A stretch of 64,000 nucleotides of DNA from CANDOC01 sp965261725 (GTDB lineage Bacteria; Pseudomonadota; Gammaproteobacteria; Pseudomonadales; Endozoicomonadaceae): contig CBDHDU010000030.1 of the NCBI GenBank assembly GCA_965261725.1, positions 1-64,000 of the forward strand, written 5' to 3'. The notes under the pieces are model-generated. The model was not told the origin of the DNA and searched no databases. It was given only the letters and a program-made list of their open reading frames with translations. Positions 34,292-43,813 of this stretch are shown piece by piece; positions within the stretch are counted from its first letter, which is position 1; every line of letters begins with the position of its first letter. A program made the position numbers and the translations under genes.

Positions 34292-35939
34292 GCCTCGTCA
34301 GCAAAATCTGTGGGTAGTTTCTGGTTCAGGCAGCTTGCCAAGCGCATGATATAAAGCAATTTCTGCACATTTATAGGTTCTGAATCCATACGATTTTCTC
34401 GTAGTGAGTTTTATCTTGGTATTCAGCCCCTCAACAATTCCGCTGGAAAATGCCTTTTTTGCCCTGAACCAGTTCAGGATAAGCGGCTTATGTCGCCGAA
34501 CAGTTTTAGCCACTTTCTTCATTGGCTCTATCTTTGATCGCATGACTCTTGTGCACCACCGATCCAGATACTTTCCTGCCCAGTGTGGTGAAATGTAGTC
34601 CCAGAAAACCTGGAACTCTTCTCTGAGCAGGTAACCCCTGACACTTTTCAGGTTGTACTGGAGCACTGTGTTTAGCTTGATCTCTTCTTTCTCGGTCAGG
34701 TTCTCTTTTCTCTTGAGTAGGCACCAGCGAGTTTTTTTCAGAACAGGTTCATATCCGGCTGCCTGAAGCTGTTTGTGCTCTGAGGCTCTGACTTCATCAA
34801 TGGCCTTGTTCAGCATGGCAACAATATGGAAACGATCCAGAATATGCAGCGCCTGGCTGGCATACTCCGCAATCGCTTTCACGTAGGGCTGCCACATGTC
34901 AGAGCAGACATACTTCAACTGCTGGCTTCTCTGTGCACCAAAGAATGAGAAGAAACTGCGAATGGTGGCTTCGGTTCGCTCCTGTCCAACCAACAACAGT
35001 CGTGTGTTGTCACGGTCGATCTGGTAAACCACAGTCAGGTATTTATGGCCTGTTTGATACGCCACCTCATCCACACCAATGGCCTTGATATTGTCGAGAG
35101 GGCGATGTGCTTTGCCCCATTCAACCACATACTCAACAGCATGAAAGACCTTCTCCCATGAGGTATTGAAAATGCAGGCCACCTCTTTCCACGAGAGCTT
35201 TCGAGCCCAGTTTGCCAAAAACTGCATGTAGACTTTGGTAAGTTCTTTCTTGCCATCCGCCCATGGAACCTGTTCAACCTTTACGCCACATGTCTTGCAT
35301 TCAACCCGACGCATTCTGTAGAGCAGAAAAACCCTGATGCCCCAGAGGGGAACGAATTCGAAGCGACGCTCAGCAAGGCGAATATCCTGTCATAGCCCGG
35401 AGCAGCTTTTTTGCATCCTGAGCAGATAGCATGACTGTTCTTCCGTGGAGCCACAGTCACATTAGGCGCAAGAAGCCTTCCTCAAAGTACTTCAGAGCCC
35501 TGAATAGAAGCCGAGTTTTACGAGAATCACTCCTGATAAACAAAAGACTTGAGTTTATGAACTTTATTGAGGATAGTTTTTATCAGCATCAGCGCGCTTC
35601 TTGTTCTTTTTTGTCTGCAAACAAAAAAATTACCAGAAGTCAGCCGCTGGTGCTTCATAGCCCGGAGCAGCTTTTTTGCATCCTGAGCAGATAGCATGAC
35701 TGTTCTTCCGTGGAGCCACAGTCACATTAAACACTTCAGAGCCCTGATAGAAGCCGAGTTTTACGTCCTGATAAACAAAAGACTTGAGTTTATGAACTTT
35801 ATTGAGGATAGTTTTTATCAGCATCAGCGCGCTTCTTGTTCTTTTTTGTCTGCAAACAAAAAAATTACCAGAAGTCAGCCGCTGGTGCTTCTACCCTCAA
35901 AATTCGTTTCTGTTTACCCACAGATATGCCTGAAGAGCC
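34292..35939 (-). mobile_element. ISL3 family element, copy 2, with internal rearrangement
   Basis: Ends GCCTCGTCAGCAAAATCTGTGG and its mate (reverse complement of ...ATATGCCTGAAGAGCC) are imperfect inverted repeats; the flanks carry the 8-bp duplication AACTTTCT (34284-34291, 35940-35947). It is about 270 bp longer than the intrinsic length of copy 3 because the transposase 5' region is partly duplicated with short unrelated inserts (35381-35900). Confidence 0.9.
34298..35820 (-). pseudogene. ISL3 transposase, copy 2, 5' end rearranged
   Basis: The main part (34298-35314, 338 residues) holds the ISL3 core: CKTCGVKVEQVPWADGK, Asp in GVDEVAYQTGHKYL, Asp in YVCSDMWQPYV and the C-terminal Glu region SGIVEGLNTKIKLT. 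The expected start MLIKTILNKVHKLKSFVYQ is found at 35824 but is separated by a scrambled, partly duplicated segment containing stops. Not functional as read. Confidence 0.88.
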
Positions 35940-36016
35940 AACTTTCTTGGCTTCATTTTTACCAAGATTTGCCATGAGAAACATTCTGACAATTTTTCGC
36001 AACTTCACTTCCGCTG

Positions 36017-37126
36017 GGCTGAGTTCCCTGAAGTAGTTGAATGAACTACACTTCCCATGCCTTCTACCTTTTAGGGGTTCTTTATGCAATCAGAACTCTT
36101 TCGGGACTTTATTAATTCCATACCGTCATTAAGCGATGAGCAGTGGAAAATTCTTGACAGGACACTGCTCAATGCCCGAATACCGGATGAGGATATAGTA
36201 GAAAAACCTGAATCTGATGTTATAGAAAGAGAATCATCTGTAAATAATCCACCTGCCACACCTGATCTTGAAGCAAGCATATTATCTCGCTTTGCTGAAC
36301 ATCCGGAATGTCCCGTGTGTAAAGACCATAATATTCATCGCTGGGGCTTTCAAAGCGGGCGGCAGCGCTACCGCTGCAAGTCATGCAAAGTGACTTTCAA
36401 TGCATTCAGCAAGACCCCTTTGGCAAGGCTTAGATATCCGGAAAAATGGAATAACTACCTCACGGGTATGACTTACTCCATGACACTGCGCTCGGCAGCC
36501 AGTGAGTATGATATTAACCTGAAAACGGCCTTCCGATGGCGCCACTGCTTTCTTGAGGTCATAAATAATGATCAGGCAGAAGAGCTTTGTGGCATCACAG
36601 AGTTTGATGAAACTTTTTTTCGTGAATCATTTAAAGGGCAGAGGAAAGACCTGCCAAGGCCTTCTCGAAAACGCGGAGATGATCCGAACAAAGCTCGGAA
36701 AGTCCCGGTAATGGTAGCCAGAGACCGTGAACGGCACACTGTTGATGGTATTTTGGAAAACGAAAGTGCTAATGAGTTGTGCCGCCATTTAAACGGTCGT
36801 ATATCGATTGAAGCAACGGTCTGTGCGGATGCACACCTTGCACATGAAAAGCTTGCAGAGAAGCTTGGATTTGAGTTTAAGGAACTGGTTACCTCGGCAG
36901 GCCAGCATGTTCTGGAAGGTGTCTATCATATTCAACACGTTAATGCTTACCATAGCCATTTAAAGCGCTGGATTGGTGGTGTGTTTCGGGGAGTGGCTAC
37001 CCGCTATCTCCCGCATTACCTGGCTTGGAAGCGAGATCTGTCAGAAGCCGTTCAGCTAAGCACTGACCGATTCGTCAGAAAAATCATGGAACATTGGTGC
37101 TTTCAACTATCTCCGGGAACTTAGCC
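36017..37126 (+). mobile_element. IS1595 family element, copy 2
   Basis: The ends GGCTGAGTTCCCTGAAGTAG (36017) and the reverse complement of GGCTAAGTTCCCGGAGATAG (to 37126) enclose one transposase. No matching target duplication is visible, so one flank may have been rearranged after insertion. It cuts the N-terminus of the HEPN-like gene. Confidence 0.85.
36084..37124 (+). CDS. IS1595 (ISXO2-like) transposase, copy 2
   Basis: A 346-residue protein matching the copy at 14917 except Phe for Leu next to the first catalytic Asp (ITEFDETFF). The zinc ribbon and DDE core are complete. The promoter and terminal repeat are intact here, unlike copy 1, so this copy is the better candidate for an active source. 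Confidence 0.93.
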   Translation: MQSELFRDFINSIPSLSDEQWKILDRTLLNARIPDEDIVEKPESDVIERESSVNNPPATPDLEASILSRFAEHPECPVCKDHNIHRWGFQSGRQRYRCKSCKVTFNAFSKTPLARLRYPEKWNNYLTGMTYSMTLRSAASEYDINLKTAFRWRHCFLEVINNDQAEELCGITEFDETFFRESFKGQRKDLPRPSRKRGDDPNKARKVPVMVARDRERHTVDGILENESANELCRHLNGRISIEATVCADAHLAHEKLAEKLGFEFKELVTSAGQHVLEGVYHIQHVNAYHSHLKRWIGGVFRGVATRYLPHYLAWKRDLSEAVQLSTDRFVRKIMEHWCFQLSPGT

Positions 37127-37223
37127 GAGGGTTTGGCTTCTCTATTATCGCTATTTTCTCTCATGGTCACTTTCGTCTGAAAACTGTCCACAGTATTGAC
37201 TAATGGCAACAGGAATTGTAAAT

Positions 37224-37544
37224 ATGCATAAGCATTTTACAGCAATAATTTTAGTAATCTTGGCTCTGGGTTTTTCACTATCTTCTAACGGCGGTGGAAA
37301 TGATTCTTTAGATTATCACTTTAAAATACAAGGCATAATTTTACAGATAGGGTTTACTTTTCGAGATCAGTTATTTCAAGCGTTGCATGAAAATATCGTT
37401 GAATTATCACAATCAATTGACCCAGAAATGTCACCCAACGAGGTCATGGTATTGATAAATGTTCCAGAAGATGAGCTTACTTGGAAGATTATTAAAGATG
37501 CTGGAACAGCGGTACAAGCTGTTATTAGACAATATTTTGAGTAG
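37224..37544 (+). CDS. Small exported protein of unknown function
   Basis: A 106-residue protein from the ATG at 37224, chosen because it opens a signal peptide (MHKHFTAIILVILALGFSLS); an ATG at 37203 would prepend seven polar residues. The mature part is predicted helical (FRDQLFQALHENIVELSQSI). AT-rich like the ankyrin cassettes. I do not recognise it. It lies alone between an IS1595 and an IS4; the bases 37545-37630 show no gene. Confidence 0.5.
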   Translation: MHKHFTAIILVILALGFSLSSNGGGNDSLDYHFKIQGIILQIGFTFRDQLFQALHENIVELSQSIDPEMSPNEVMVLINVPEDELTWKIIKDAGTAVQAVIRQYFE

Positions 37545-37630
37545 AGCATAACCCCACGGCAAAAACATGAACAATTTTTAACCAGTCAGCCAATCGCAAA
37601 GCGGGTTCATCGCCTGTAGAATAACCCATT

Positions 37631-39070
37631 TTCTTAGGGTAGACATTAAGCCCTACCCAAAGAGCACAATCCCAGTCTCGTGCGCCCGGAACACCCATCC
37701 CTTGCAGGGTGTTCCCGTCTTGCATTATGCGCCCAGAATTCAAGCAATATCTTGAGGTCAGACCTCAACGATTTCCCGGAACACATGATGGCTGCTATCA
37801 CATTACCGAACAGGTGCGTGTTGCTCTTCATCACCTTATGTGTCGAGATATCTTCACCCACACTGGCTGCAGTCAAACCAGCCTGTGGGGCATAGGCAAG
37901 ATAGCGTTTCACCGAGACCACTAAAAACGACAGTATAATCAAGCTCATTACCAATGTGCCTGACTTGGTGTTAAAGCGATGCCAGCCTGAGTAGGATTTC
38001 ACTTCCTTGAACAACAGCTCGATTTGCCACCGAAGCCGGTAGGCCTGAAGCACATCACATAAAGAGAAACGGGCTCGATCAAGATTGGTGACAATGAAAA
38101 CCCATTTTTGCTGTGCCCCATTCCAGCGCACAACCAGCGGGAAAGCCCAACCCCTGTAGACTGGCCACTCTACCTCAAGATCCATGCATTGATCTTTGGG
38201 AAAGCCGGACAGGACATCCTTCAGCTTTTTGCTTTTGTAGCGGTTGAGGTTTTTTCCATCCTCTCTGGCTGCACTGAGAATAAACGGGTTAACGCTCTGT
38301 GGTGCTTTGCACAAAAAGTTTCCTTCCCGGTCAGTAACGGCGGCAAAATGCTCCAAATCGAAATAACCTGCGTCGTATAATCCCAGCGTCAAAGCCAGTG
38401 ATGACGGTAAAGGCGGCAAGCAGGCTCTTTCTGAACGGGTATCTTCTGTCAGCTGAACTCGGACCAGATTGTCATTGAGTAAATCCATCGTCGTGTGAAG
38501 CTCTACGGCAGCAGGGCTTATTCTGGAAAAACGACCGGGAAAGGTATTCTCCAGAGCCTTGTATACCGCCTGAGATGAACCGTCATGGATAAATATATGC
38601 TTAAAATCGGCAAAGGGACTGCTTTCATCAAAAGCCAGCACTTTACGAGAAAACATCTCCAGGCAACGAAACCAGAGCCAGAGTATCAGCTTGGGAAATG
38701 CCTCTTTCTTGGCCTGGTTCACCCATGAGTGATAGGTGATGTTGCAGCCCGTCAGCTCGTTAAACTTTCGGTGCAGGTCAGCCAGAGTTGTGGCATTACC
38801 ATCACCGCCTAAAGCCGCAATCAAAGCAAGGATAAAGTCGAGAGGCATGATATCCCGCTGCCGGATCGTGAAGCGAACCTGCTCAGCCATTTGGGTTAGG
38901 TCAGATTGAGAGAAACAGGTCAGCAGTTTTTTTCAATTGCTCTAATCTCAGAAGAGTTCATCTTGTTCAGCCTGATGAATGTTATTGCTCAAACTGTAGT
39001 TTGGCTGTTCAAGATGAACTCTGCATCTGTGATGCTGTGGAGGTTTGGGGCTTAATGTCTACCCTAAGAA
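37631..39070 (-). mobile_element. IS4 family element
   Basis: Perfect 21-bp inverted repeats starting TTCTTAGGGTAGACATT lie at 37631-37651 and 39050-39070. Upstream of the transposase start is a 19-bp imperfect hairpin (38953-38971 with 39004-39022). No direct target duplication is seen and the right flank is a gene missing its 5' end, which suggests an adjacent deletion after insertion. Confidence 0.88.
37646..38890 (-). CDS. IS4 family transposase
   Basis: A 414-residue IS4-type DDE transposase: Asp in FIHDGSSQAVY, Asp in LGLYDAGYFDLEHF and the YREK signature in YRLRWQIELLFKEVKSYSGW. It appears complete, ending within the left terminal repeat, which is acceptable for compact IS elements. 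Confidence 0.92.
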   Translation of the reverse strand: MAEQVRFTIRQRDIMPLDFILALIAALGGDGNATTLADLHRKFNELTGCNITYHSWVNQAKKEAFPKLILWLWFRCLEMFSRKVLAFDESSPFADFKHIFIHDGSSQAVYKALENTFPGRFSRISPAAVELHTTMDLLNDNLVRVQLTEDTRSERACLPPLPSSLALTLGLYDAGYFDLEHFAAVTDREGNFLCKAPQSVNPFILSAAREDGKNLNRYKSKKLKDVLSGFPKDQCMDLEVEWPVYRGWAFPLVVRWNGAQQKWVFIVTNLDRARFSLCDVLQAYRLRWQIELLFKEVKSYSGWHRFNTKSGTLVMSLIILSFLVVSVKRYLAYAPQAGLTAASVGEDISTHKVMKSNTHLFGNVIAAIMCSGKSLRSDLKILLEFWAHNARREHPARDGCSGRTRLGLCSLGRA

Positions 39071-39930
39071 TCTGCCCTTACCATGCCTGGAATTATGCGC
39101 TCGACGGTAAGTTAAAAGGTGCGCCGATTGCAGGCAGTGTAAAAATTGATAAAAAAGCTCATTATCTGCCACAGTTTGCAGTAGAAAGCTGGCACCAGCT
39201 GATCTTTGTCAATATTGATGGAAAAGCCAAGCCGCTTCGTGAGCGGATGGCGGGAGTTGAAAAATATTTCCCCCCTTACCATATGGATCATTACGACAGT
39301 GGCTACCATTCAGAGCCGGAACGCTGGAATACCAACTGGAAGCTGGCACTGGAAAACGCGATGGAAAGCTATCACCTGTTCCGGGTGCATAAAGAGACGC
39401 TGGAAACTATCACGCCTACCCGCAAAGCCTATTATCTCGAAGGACATGCGGACTGGACGCTGACTGCTGGCGACAGCGCTGAAGAAGAAAAGCCCGGTCT
39501 GTTAAGCAAAATGATGGAGAGCTGGTACGGCGAACGCAGTCCGGCAGCAAAGGATCGTTATCTGTTGTTATCGTTGCCGCCAACCTTTGTTGCCATTGTT
39601 GATGAAGAACAGTTCGGGTATTTGTCAGTACTGCCTGACGGCCCTGATAATGTTGTCGTTCGCAGCGGAGGTATTGGTTATGGCACCAAGGCAGCATCCG
39701 GTGCGGAAAAAAAGTTTATTGATGCCTTTTATGCTGAAGACAAAGTGATCTGTGAACGTGTATTCAAAGGGATGAATGCGCGTTTTGCTCATCAGGGCGG
39801 GCAGCTGGTGGAGCTGGAGCGCATTGTCGTTGATTTCCATCAGTTTTATGGGCAGCGGATGTTTGGTGCTGCAGCCGATCCGGTCTATCAGGATGAGGAA
39901 TCTCAATGGTTGCTTGCGTTACACGCCTAA
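39071..39930 (+). pseudogene. Rieske-type ring-hydroxylating oxygenase large subunit, 5' truncated
   Basis: About 285 residues remain. The second Rieske ligand pair (CPYHAWNYALDG) is at the very start; the first Cys-His pair is missing, cut at the IS4 end. The mononuclear iron site is intact: NWKLALENAMESYHLFRVH supplies the His pair, and an Asp-bearing segment lies near the C-terminus. Such enzymes hydroxylate aromatic or quaternary amine substrates using a partner reductase; the substrate cannot be told. Without its N-terminus it should be inactive. Confidence 0.85.
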
Positions 39931-40246
39931 TACTCGGTACTAATGCTTGACAGCTAAGTACAAATAGCAGTAGTTTTCATGGCATATTCAAACGGCTGTA
40001 TGAATCTGTTTTTCGCGACGCAGTATCTGTCTGCTGATATATAACAATGAGCGCTTGGCAGCCAGAAAAAGCGAAAACAGCTACAACCTGACAATAAAAA
40101 AGGCTTGCGACGCCAGTAGTATAGTTTTGCCACTGGCTTTAGCGGAGCAGGCGTGCGCAAACAGTATATTCAATTTCAGGCAGCATCACTGAACGGCTGC
40201 TTTTGTCTATGCATCACGCCCGTCCATTCAATGTGGAGAATTGTTG
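39931..40246 (+). other. Intergenic region before fadB
   Basis: No gene was found in these 316 bases. A TTGACA hexamer at about 39946 with a TAGTTT 18 bases on is a possible promoter. An imperfect dyad (TTCAAACGGCTGTATGAA, about 39987) could be an operator for a fatty-acid regulator but matches no consensus well. GGAG about nine bases before the fadB ATG is the ribosome binding site. Confidence 0.35.
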
Positions 40247-42391
40247 ATGATCTATGAAGGCCAGGCCATTACCGTCAAACTGCTGGATGATGGTATTGCA
40301 CAGCTTGAGTTTGACCTCAAGGGTGAATCTGTAAACAAACTCAATCGTCTGACTATTTCCGAACTGAGTGAAGCGGTTACGGCTATTCGTGACAATGCTG
40401 ATGTCAAAGGCGTGGTGGTTTCCAGTGGCAAGCCGGTATTTATTGTCGGTGCTGATATCACTGAATTTGTCGATACCTTTGCGTTGGAAGATGACGTACT
40501 GATTGAGCAGATGCTGCAATCCAATGCCGTATTCAGCAGTCTGGAAGACCTGCCGGTGCCAACGGCCTGTGCCATTAACGGTCTGGCGCTGGGTGGCGGT
40601 TTTGAAACGACACTGGCCTGCGATTATCGGGTAATGTCATCCAAAGCCAAAGTCGGTCTGCCTGAGGTGAAACTGGGCATCTATCCTGGCTGGGGTGGTA
40701 CCGTACGGATGTCCCGTCTTGTCGGCCCGGATAATGCGATTGAATGGATTTGCGGCGGTACTGAACAGCGTGCTGATGCCGCGCTGCAAATCGGTGCCGT
40801 TGATGCGGTTGTGGAACCAGAGAAAGTACTGGAAGGTGCTATTGATGTTGTTAAGCGCGCCATCGCCGGTGAGCTGGATTACAAAGCCAAGCGTCAGGAA
40901 AAACAGCAGCCGCTGAAACTGAATCAAATGGAACAGATGATGGCCTTCACCTCTTCCATGGGTTTTGTGGCAGGTAAGGCAGGTCCTCACTATCCGGCGC
41001 CTGTTGCTGCAATTAAAGCAATGCAGAGCCATGCCGGTAAAACCCGCGACGAAGCGATTCTGATTGAAGCCAAAGGCTTTGCGAAAGTTGCCAAAACATC
41101 TGTTGCCCGCAACCTGATCGGCCTGTTCCTGAGTGATCAGCAGCTGAAGAAAACCGCCAAGGGTTATGAAAAGCTGGCGAAGCCGGTTGAAAAGGCTGCC
41201 GTACTGGGTGCAGGTATTATGGGTGGTGGTATTGCTTATCAGTCAGCCCTGAAAGGCACGCCTATTGTGATGAAGGATATCAATCAGGCGGGTATCGACC
41301 TCGGTTTGTCTGAAGCGAAAAAACTGCTGACCAAGCGGGTAGACAAAAAGAAAATGGATGCTGGCAAAATGGGCGATGTGCTCAACAGTATTCAGCCTGC
41401 ATTGACCTATGGCGAATTCGACACCGTTGATACCGTCGTTGAAGCGGTTGTTGAAAATGAAAAGGTTAAGAAAATCGTACTGGCTGAAGTTGAAAAACAG
41501 CTTAAGCCCGGTACTGCAATTGCTTCCAACACCTCCACTATCTCCATTACCCGTCTCGCCGAAGCGCTGGAACGCCCGGAAGACTTCTGCGGTATGCACT
41601 TCTTTAACCCGGTGCATATGATGCCGCTGGTGGAAGTTATCCGTGGAGAAAAGACCACCGAAGAAACCATCGCCACTGTCGTTAACTATGCCAAGGCCAT
41701 GGGCAAGTCCCCCATCGTCGTTAATGACTGCCCCGGATTCCTGGTAAACCGCGTACTGTTCCCATACTTTGCGGGTTTTGCAATGCTGCTGCGTGACGGT
41801 GCTGATTTCCAGCAGGTTGATAAGGTAATGGAACGCTTTGGTTGGCCGATGGGTCCGGCTTATCTGCTGGACGTGGTCGGCATGGATACCGGCGAACATG
41901 CCAACAAGGTAATGGAAGAAGGCTTCCCTGATCGTATGAAGGCTGATTTCAAATCCGGCATGGCGCAGATGGTAGAAAACGAACGCTATGGTCAGAAGAA
42001 CGGCGTCGGCTTCTATCGCTATGAAACCGACAAGCGTGGCAAACCAAAGAAAGTTGTCGATGAAACCAGCTATGAACTGCTGGCACCAATCTGTGCTGAG
42101 CGCAAGGAATTCGAAAAAGACGACATCATTGCCCGCATGATGATTCCGATGTGTCTGGAACTGGTTCGCTGCCTAGAAGACAAGATTGTTGAAACACCGG
42201 CAGATGCGGACATGGGTCTGATTTACGGTGTTGGCTTCCCTCCATTCCGTGGCGGAGCACTGCGTTATATTGATGAAATGGGTGTGCAGGCATTTGTTGA
42301 CCTGTGCGACAAGTATGCCGATCTGGGGCCACTGTATCAGCCAACCGAAGCACTGCGTCGTATGGCTGCTGAAGGCAAAACCTTCTACTGA
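40247..42391 (+). CDS. fadB: Fatty acid oxidation complex alpha subunit
   Basis: A 714-residue multifunctional enzyme: enoyl-CoA hydratase/isomerase at the N-terminus (GADITEFVDTF, oxyanion region NGLALGGGFETTLACDYR, catalytic PEVKLGIYPGWGGT) and 3-hydroxyacyl-CoA dehydrogenase (NAD motif VLGAGIMGGGIAYQ; catalytic MHFFNPVHMMPLVEVI). Start chosen at ATG 40247 (MIYEGQAITVKL), as in other FadB proteins. With FadA it forms the tetrameric beta-oxidation complex in the cytoplasm. fadA follows 95 bases downstream. Confidence 0.97.
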   Translation: MIYEGQAITVKLLDDGIAQLEFDLKGESVNKLNRLTISELSEAVTAIRDNADVKGVVVSSGKPVFIVGADITEFVDTFALEDDVLIEQMLQSNAVFSSLEDLPVPTACAINGLALGGGFETTLACDYRVMSSKAKVGLPEVKLGIYPGWGGTVRMSRLVGPDNAIEWICGGTEQRADAALQIGAVDAVVEPEKVLEGAIDVVKRAIAGELDYKAKRQEKQQPLKLNQMEQMMAFTSSMGFVAGKAGPHYPAPVAAIKAMQSHAGKTRDEAILIEAKGFAKVAKTSVARNLIGLFLSDQQLKKTAKGYEKLAKPVEKAAVLGAGIMGGGIAYQSALKGTPIVMKDINQAGIDLGLSEAKKLLTKRVDKKKMDAGKMGDVLNSIQPALTYGEFDTVDTVVEAVVENEKVKKIVLAEVEKQLKPGTAIASNTSTISITRLAEALERPEDFCGMHFFNPVHMMPLVEVIRGEKTTEETIATVVNYAKAMGKSPIVVNDCPGFLVNRVLFPYFAGFAMLLRDGADFQQVDKVMERFGWPMGPAYLLDVVGMDTGEHANKVMEEGFPDRMKADFKSGMAQMVENERYGQKNGVGFYRYETDKRGKPKKVVDETSYELLAPICAERKEFEKDDIIARMMIPMCLELVRCLEDKIVETPADADMGLIYGVGFPPFRGGALRYIDEMGVQAFVDLCDKYADLGPLYQPTEALRRMAAEGKTFY

Positions 42392-42486
42392 TCGCTTAAT
42401 CGGCTTGTAAGTTCGCCCGTTCTGCCGGGAAAGGCAGAACGGCACCCCGTTTCAGAAGCAGTGAAGACTGCTCAGGAGAAAATATA

Positions 42487-43662
42487 ATGAGTCTTAACCC
42501 AAAAGACGTTGTTATTGTTGATGCTGTCCGCACCCCGATGGGCAAATCCAAAAATGGCCAGTTCCGCAGTGTGCGTGCTGAAAAACTGTCTGCCACGCTG
42601 GTCGAAGCGCTGCAGACCCGTAACCCGAACTGGGATATTGCGCAGACTGAAGATGTAATTTGGGGCTGTGTTAACCAGACTAAAGAACAGGGTCTGAACA
42701 TTGCCCGTAACCTGTCCCTGCTGGCAGGGCTGCCGAATACTGTTGCCGGTCAGACCGTAAACCGTCTGTGCGGTTCTTCCATGCAGGCACTGCACACCGC
42801 AGCAATGGGTATTCAAACCGGTAACGGCGATGTGTTTGTTGTGGGTGGTGTTGAGCATATGGGCCATGTCGGCATGATGCACGGCATCGACCTGAACCCT
42901 GAAGCTTCCAAGCATTATGCTAAAGCTTCTAACATGATGGGTCTGACCGCTGAAATGCTCGGCAAAATGCACGGCATCAGCCGTCAGCAGCAGGACGAGT
43001 TTGCGCTGCGTTCTCATATCAAGGCATGGGAAGCGACAGTGGAAGGTCGCTGGAAAAATGAAATCGTGCCGGTTGAAGGTCACGATGCCAAAGGTTTCAA
43101 GATCAAGTGCGAAATTGATGAAGTGATTCGTCAGGACGCCACTCTGGAATCTCTGTCCAGCCTGCGCCCGGTATTTGATCCGAAAGGCGGTACCGTAACC
43201 GCAGGTTCTTCCTCAGCACTCTCCGATGGTGCTGCGGCTCTGCTGGTAATGTCTGCTGAACGTGCTCAGGCAATGGGTTTAACCCCGCGTGCAAAAATCC
43301 GTTCTATGGCTGTTGCGGGTTGCGACGCTGCCATCATGGGTTACGGCCCGGTTCCGGCAACCAAGAAGGCACTGAAGCGTGCAGGCCTGACCATTGATGA
43401 TATCGATGTAGCAGAGCTGAACGAAGCCTTTGCCGCCCAGTCACTGCCAGTACTGAAAGACCTGAAAATGCTGGACAAGGTTGAAGAAAAAGTAAACCTG
43501 AATGGTGGTGCAATCGCACTGGGTCACCCACTGGGCTGCTCCGGCGCACGGATTACCGGCACCTTGCTGAATGTGATGGAAGGCCGTGGTGCGACGCTGG
43601 GTCTGGCGACAATGTGTATTGGTCTGGGGCAGGGTATCGCTACTGTGATTGAGCGGGTTTGA
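42487..43662 (+). CDS. fadA: 3-ketoacyl-CoA thiolase (beta subunit)
   Basis: A 391-residue thiolase completing the beta-oxidation cycle. The acyl-carrying Cys is in VNRLCGSSMQALHTA, the His in NGGAIALGHPLGCSGARI, and the second Cys in ATMCIGLGQGIA. A GGAG precedes the ATG. It is co-directional with fadB and followed by a long hairpin. Confidence 0.97.
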   Translation: MSLNPKDVVIVDAVRTPMGKSKNGQFRSVRAEKLSATLVEALQTRNPNWDIAQTEDVIWGCVNQTKEQGLNIARNLSLLAGLPNTVAGQTVNRLCGSSMQALHTAAMGIQTGNGDVFVVGGVEHMGHVGMMHGIDLNPEASKHYAKASNMMGLTAEMLGKMHGISRQQQDEFALRSHIKAWEATVEGRWKNEIVPVEGHDAKGFKIKCEIDEVIRQDATLESLSSLRPVFDPKGGTVTAGSSSALSDGAAALLVMSAERAQAMGLTPRAKIRSMAVAGCDAAIMGYGPVPATKKALKRAGLTIDDIDVAELNEAFAAQSLPVLKDLKMLDKVEEKVNLNGGAIALGHPLGCSGARITGTLLNVMEGRGATLGLATMCIGLGQGIATVIERV

Positions 43663-43693
43663 AAGAAGCTTTTGTCGGTTGAAGCATATACTT

Positions 43694-43726
43694 TGTTGTT
43701 TGAAGCATAAAGTGCTTCAAACAACA
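43694..43726 (+). terminator. Long hairpin after fadA
   Basis: TGTTGTTTGAAGCA and TGCTTCAAACAACA form a perfect 14-bp stem around TAAAG, 31 bases past the fadA stop. There is no T run behind it, so it may stabilise the 3' end rather than terminate on its own. A further dyad (GTCGATAC...GTATCGAC) follows at about 43735-43760. Confidence 0.65.
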
Positions 43727-43813
43727 TACTTGTCGATACTTCTATATCGTGGAGGTATCGACATTTTCATAGATAAATCAAAAAGCGACAAAAAAGTAGG
43801 GTGTGCTGCCTGA

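Larger units (their letters stand above)
32341..36016 (-). pseudogene. HEPN-like gene broken by IS66, ISL3 and IS1595
   Basis: Removing IS66 (32354-33991) and ISL3 (34292-35939) with their 8-bp duplications gives one frame from about 36016 to a TAA at 32341. It reads KLRKIVRMFLMANLGKNEAK, then VVLDIFGGHRKSELS and FINSSRNDAHAKEL, ending ENDIENIL. RNDAH with its surrounding helices resembles the RNase motif of HEPN domains (RNxxxH type), found in toxins and defence proteins. The N-terminus is cut by an IS1595. The stop lies four bases beyond the attC 2 core in reverse orientation, so it may have been an inverted cassette gene. Confidence 0.6.

Noticed and set aside
38953..39022. A 19-bp inverted repeat as a free-standing MITE or attenuator
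   Set aside because: It lies inside the IS4 bounded by perfect 21-bp repeats, upstream of its transposase, and is explained as part of that element.
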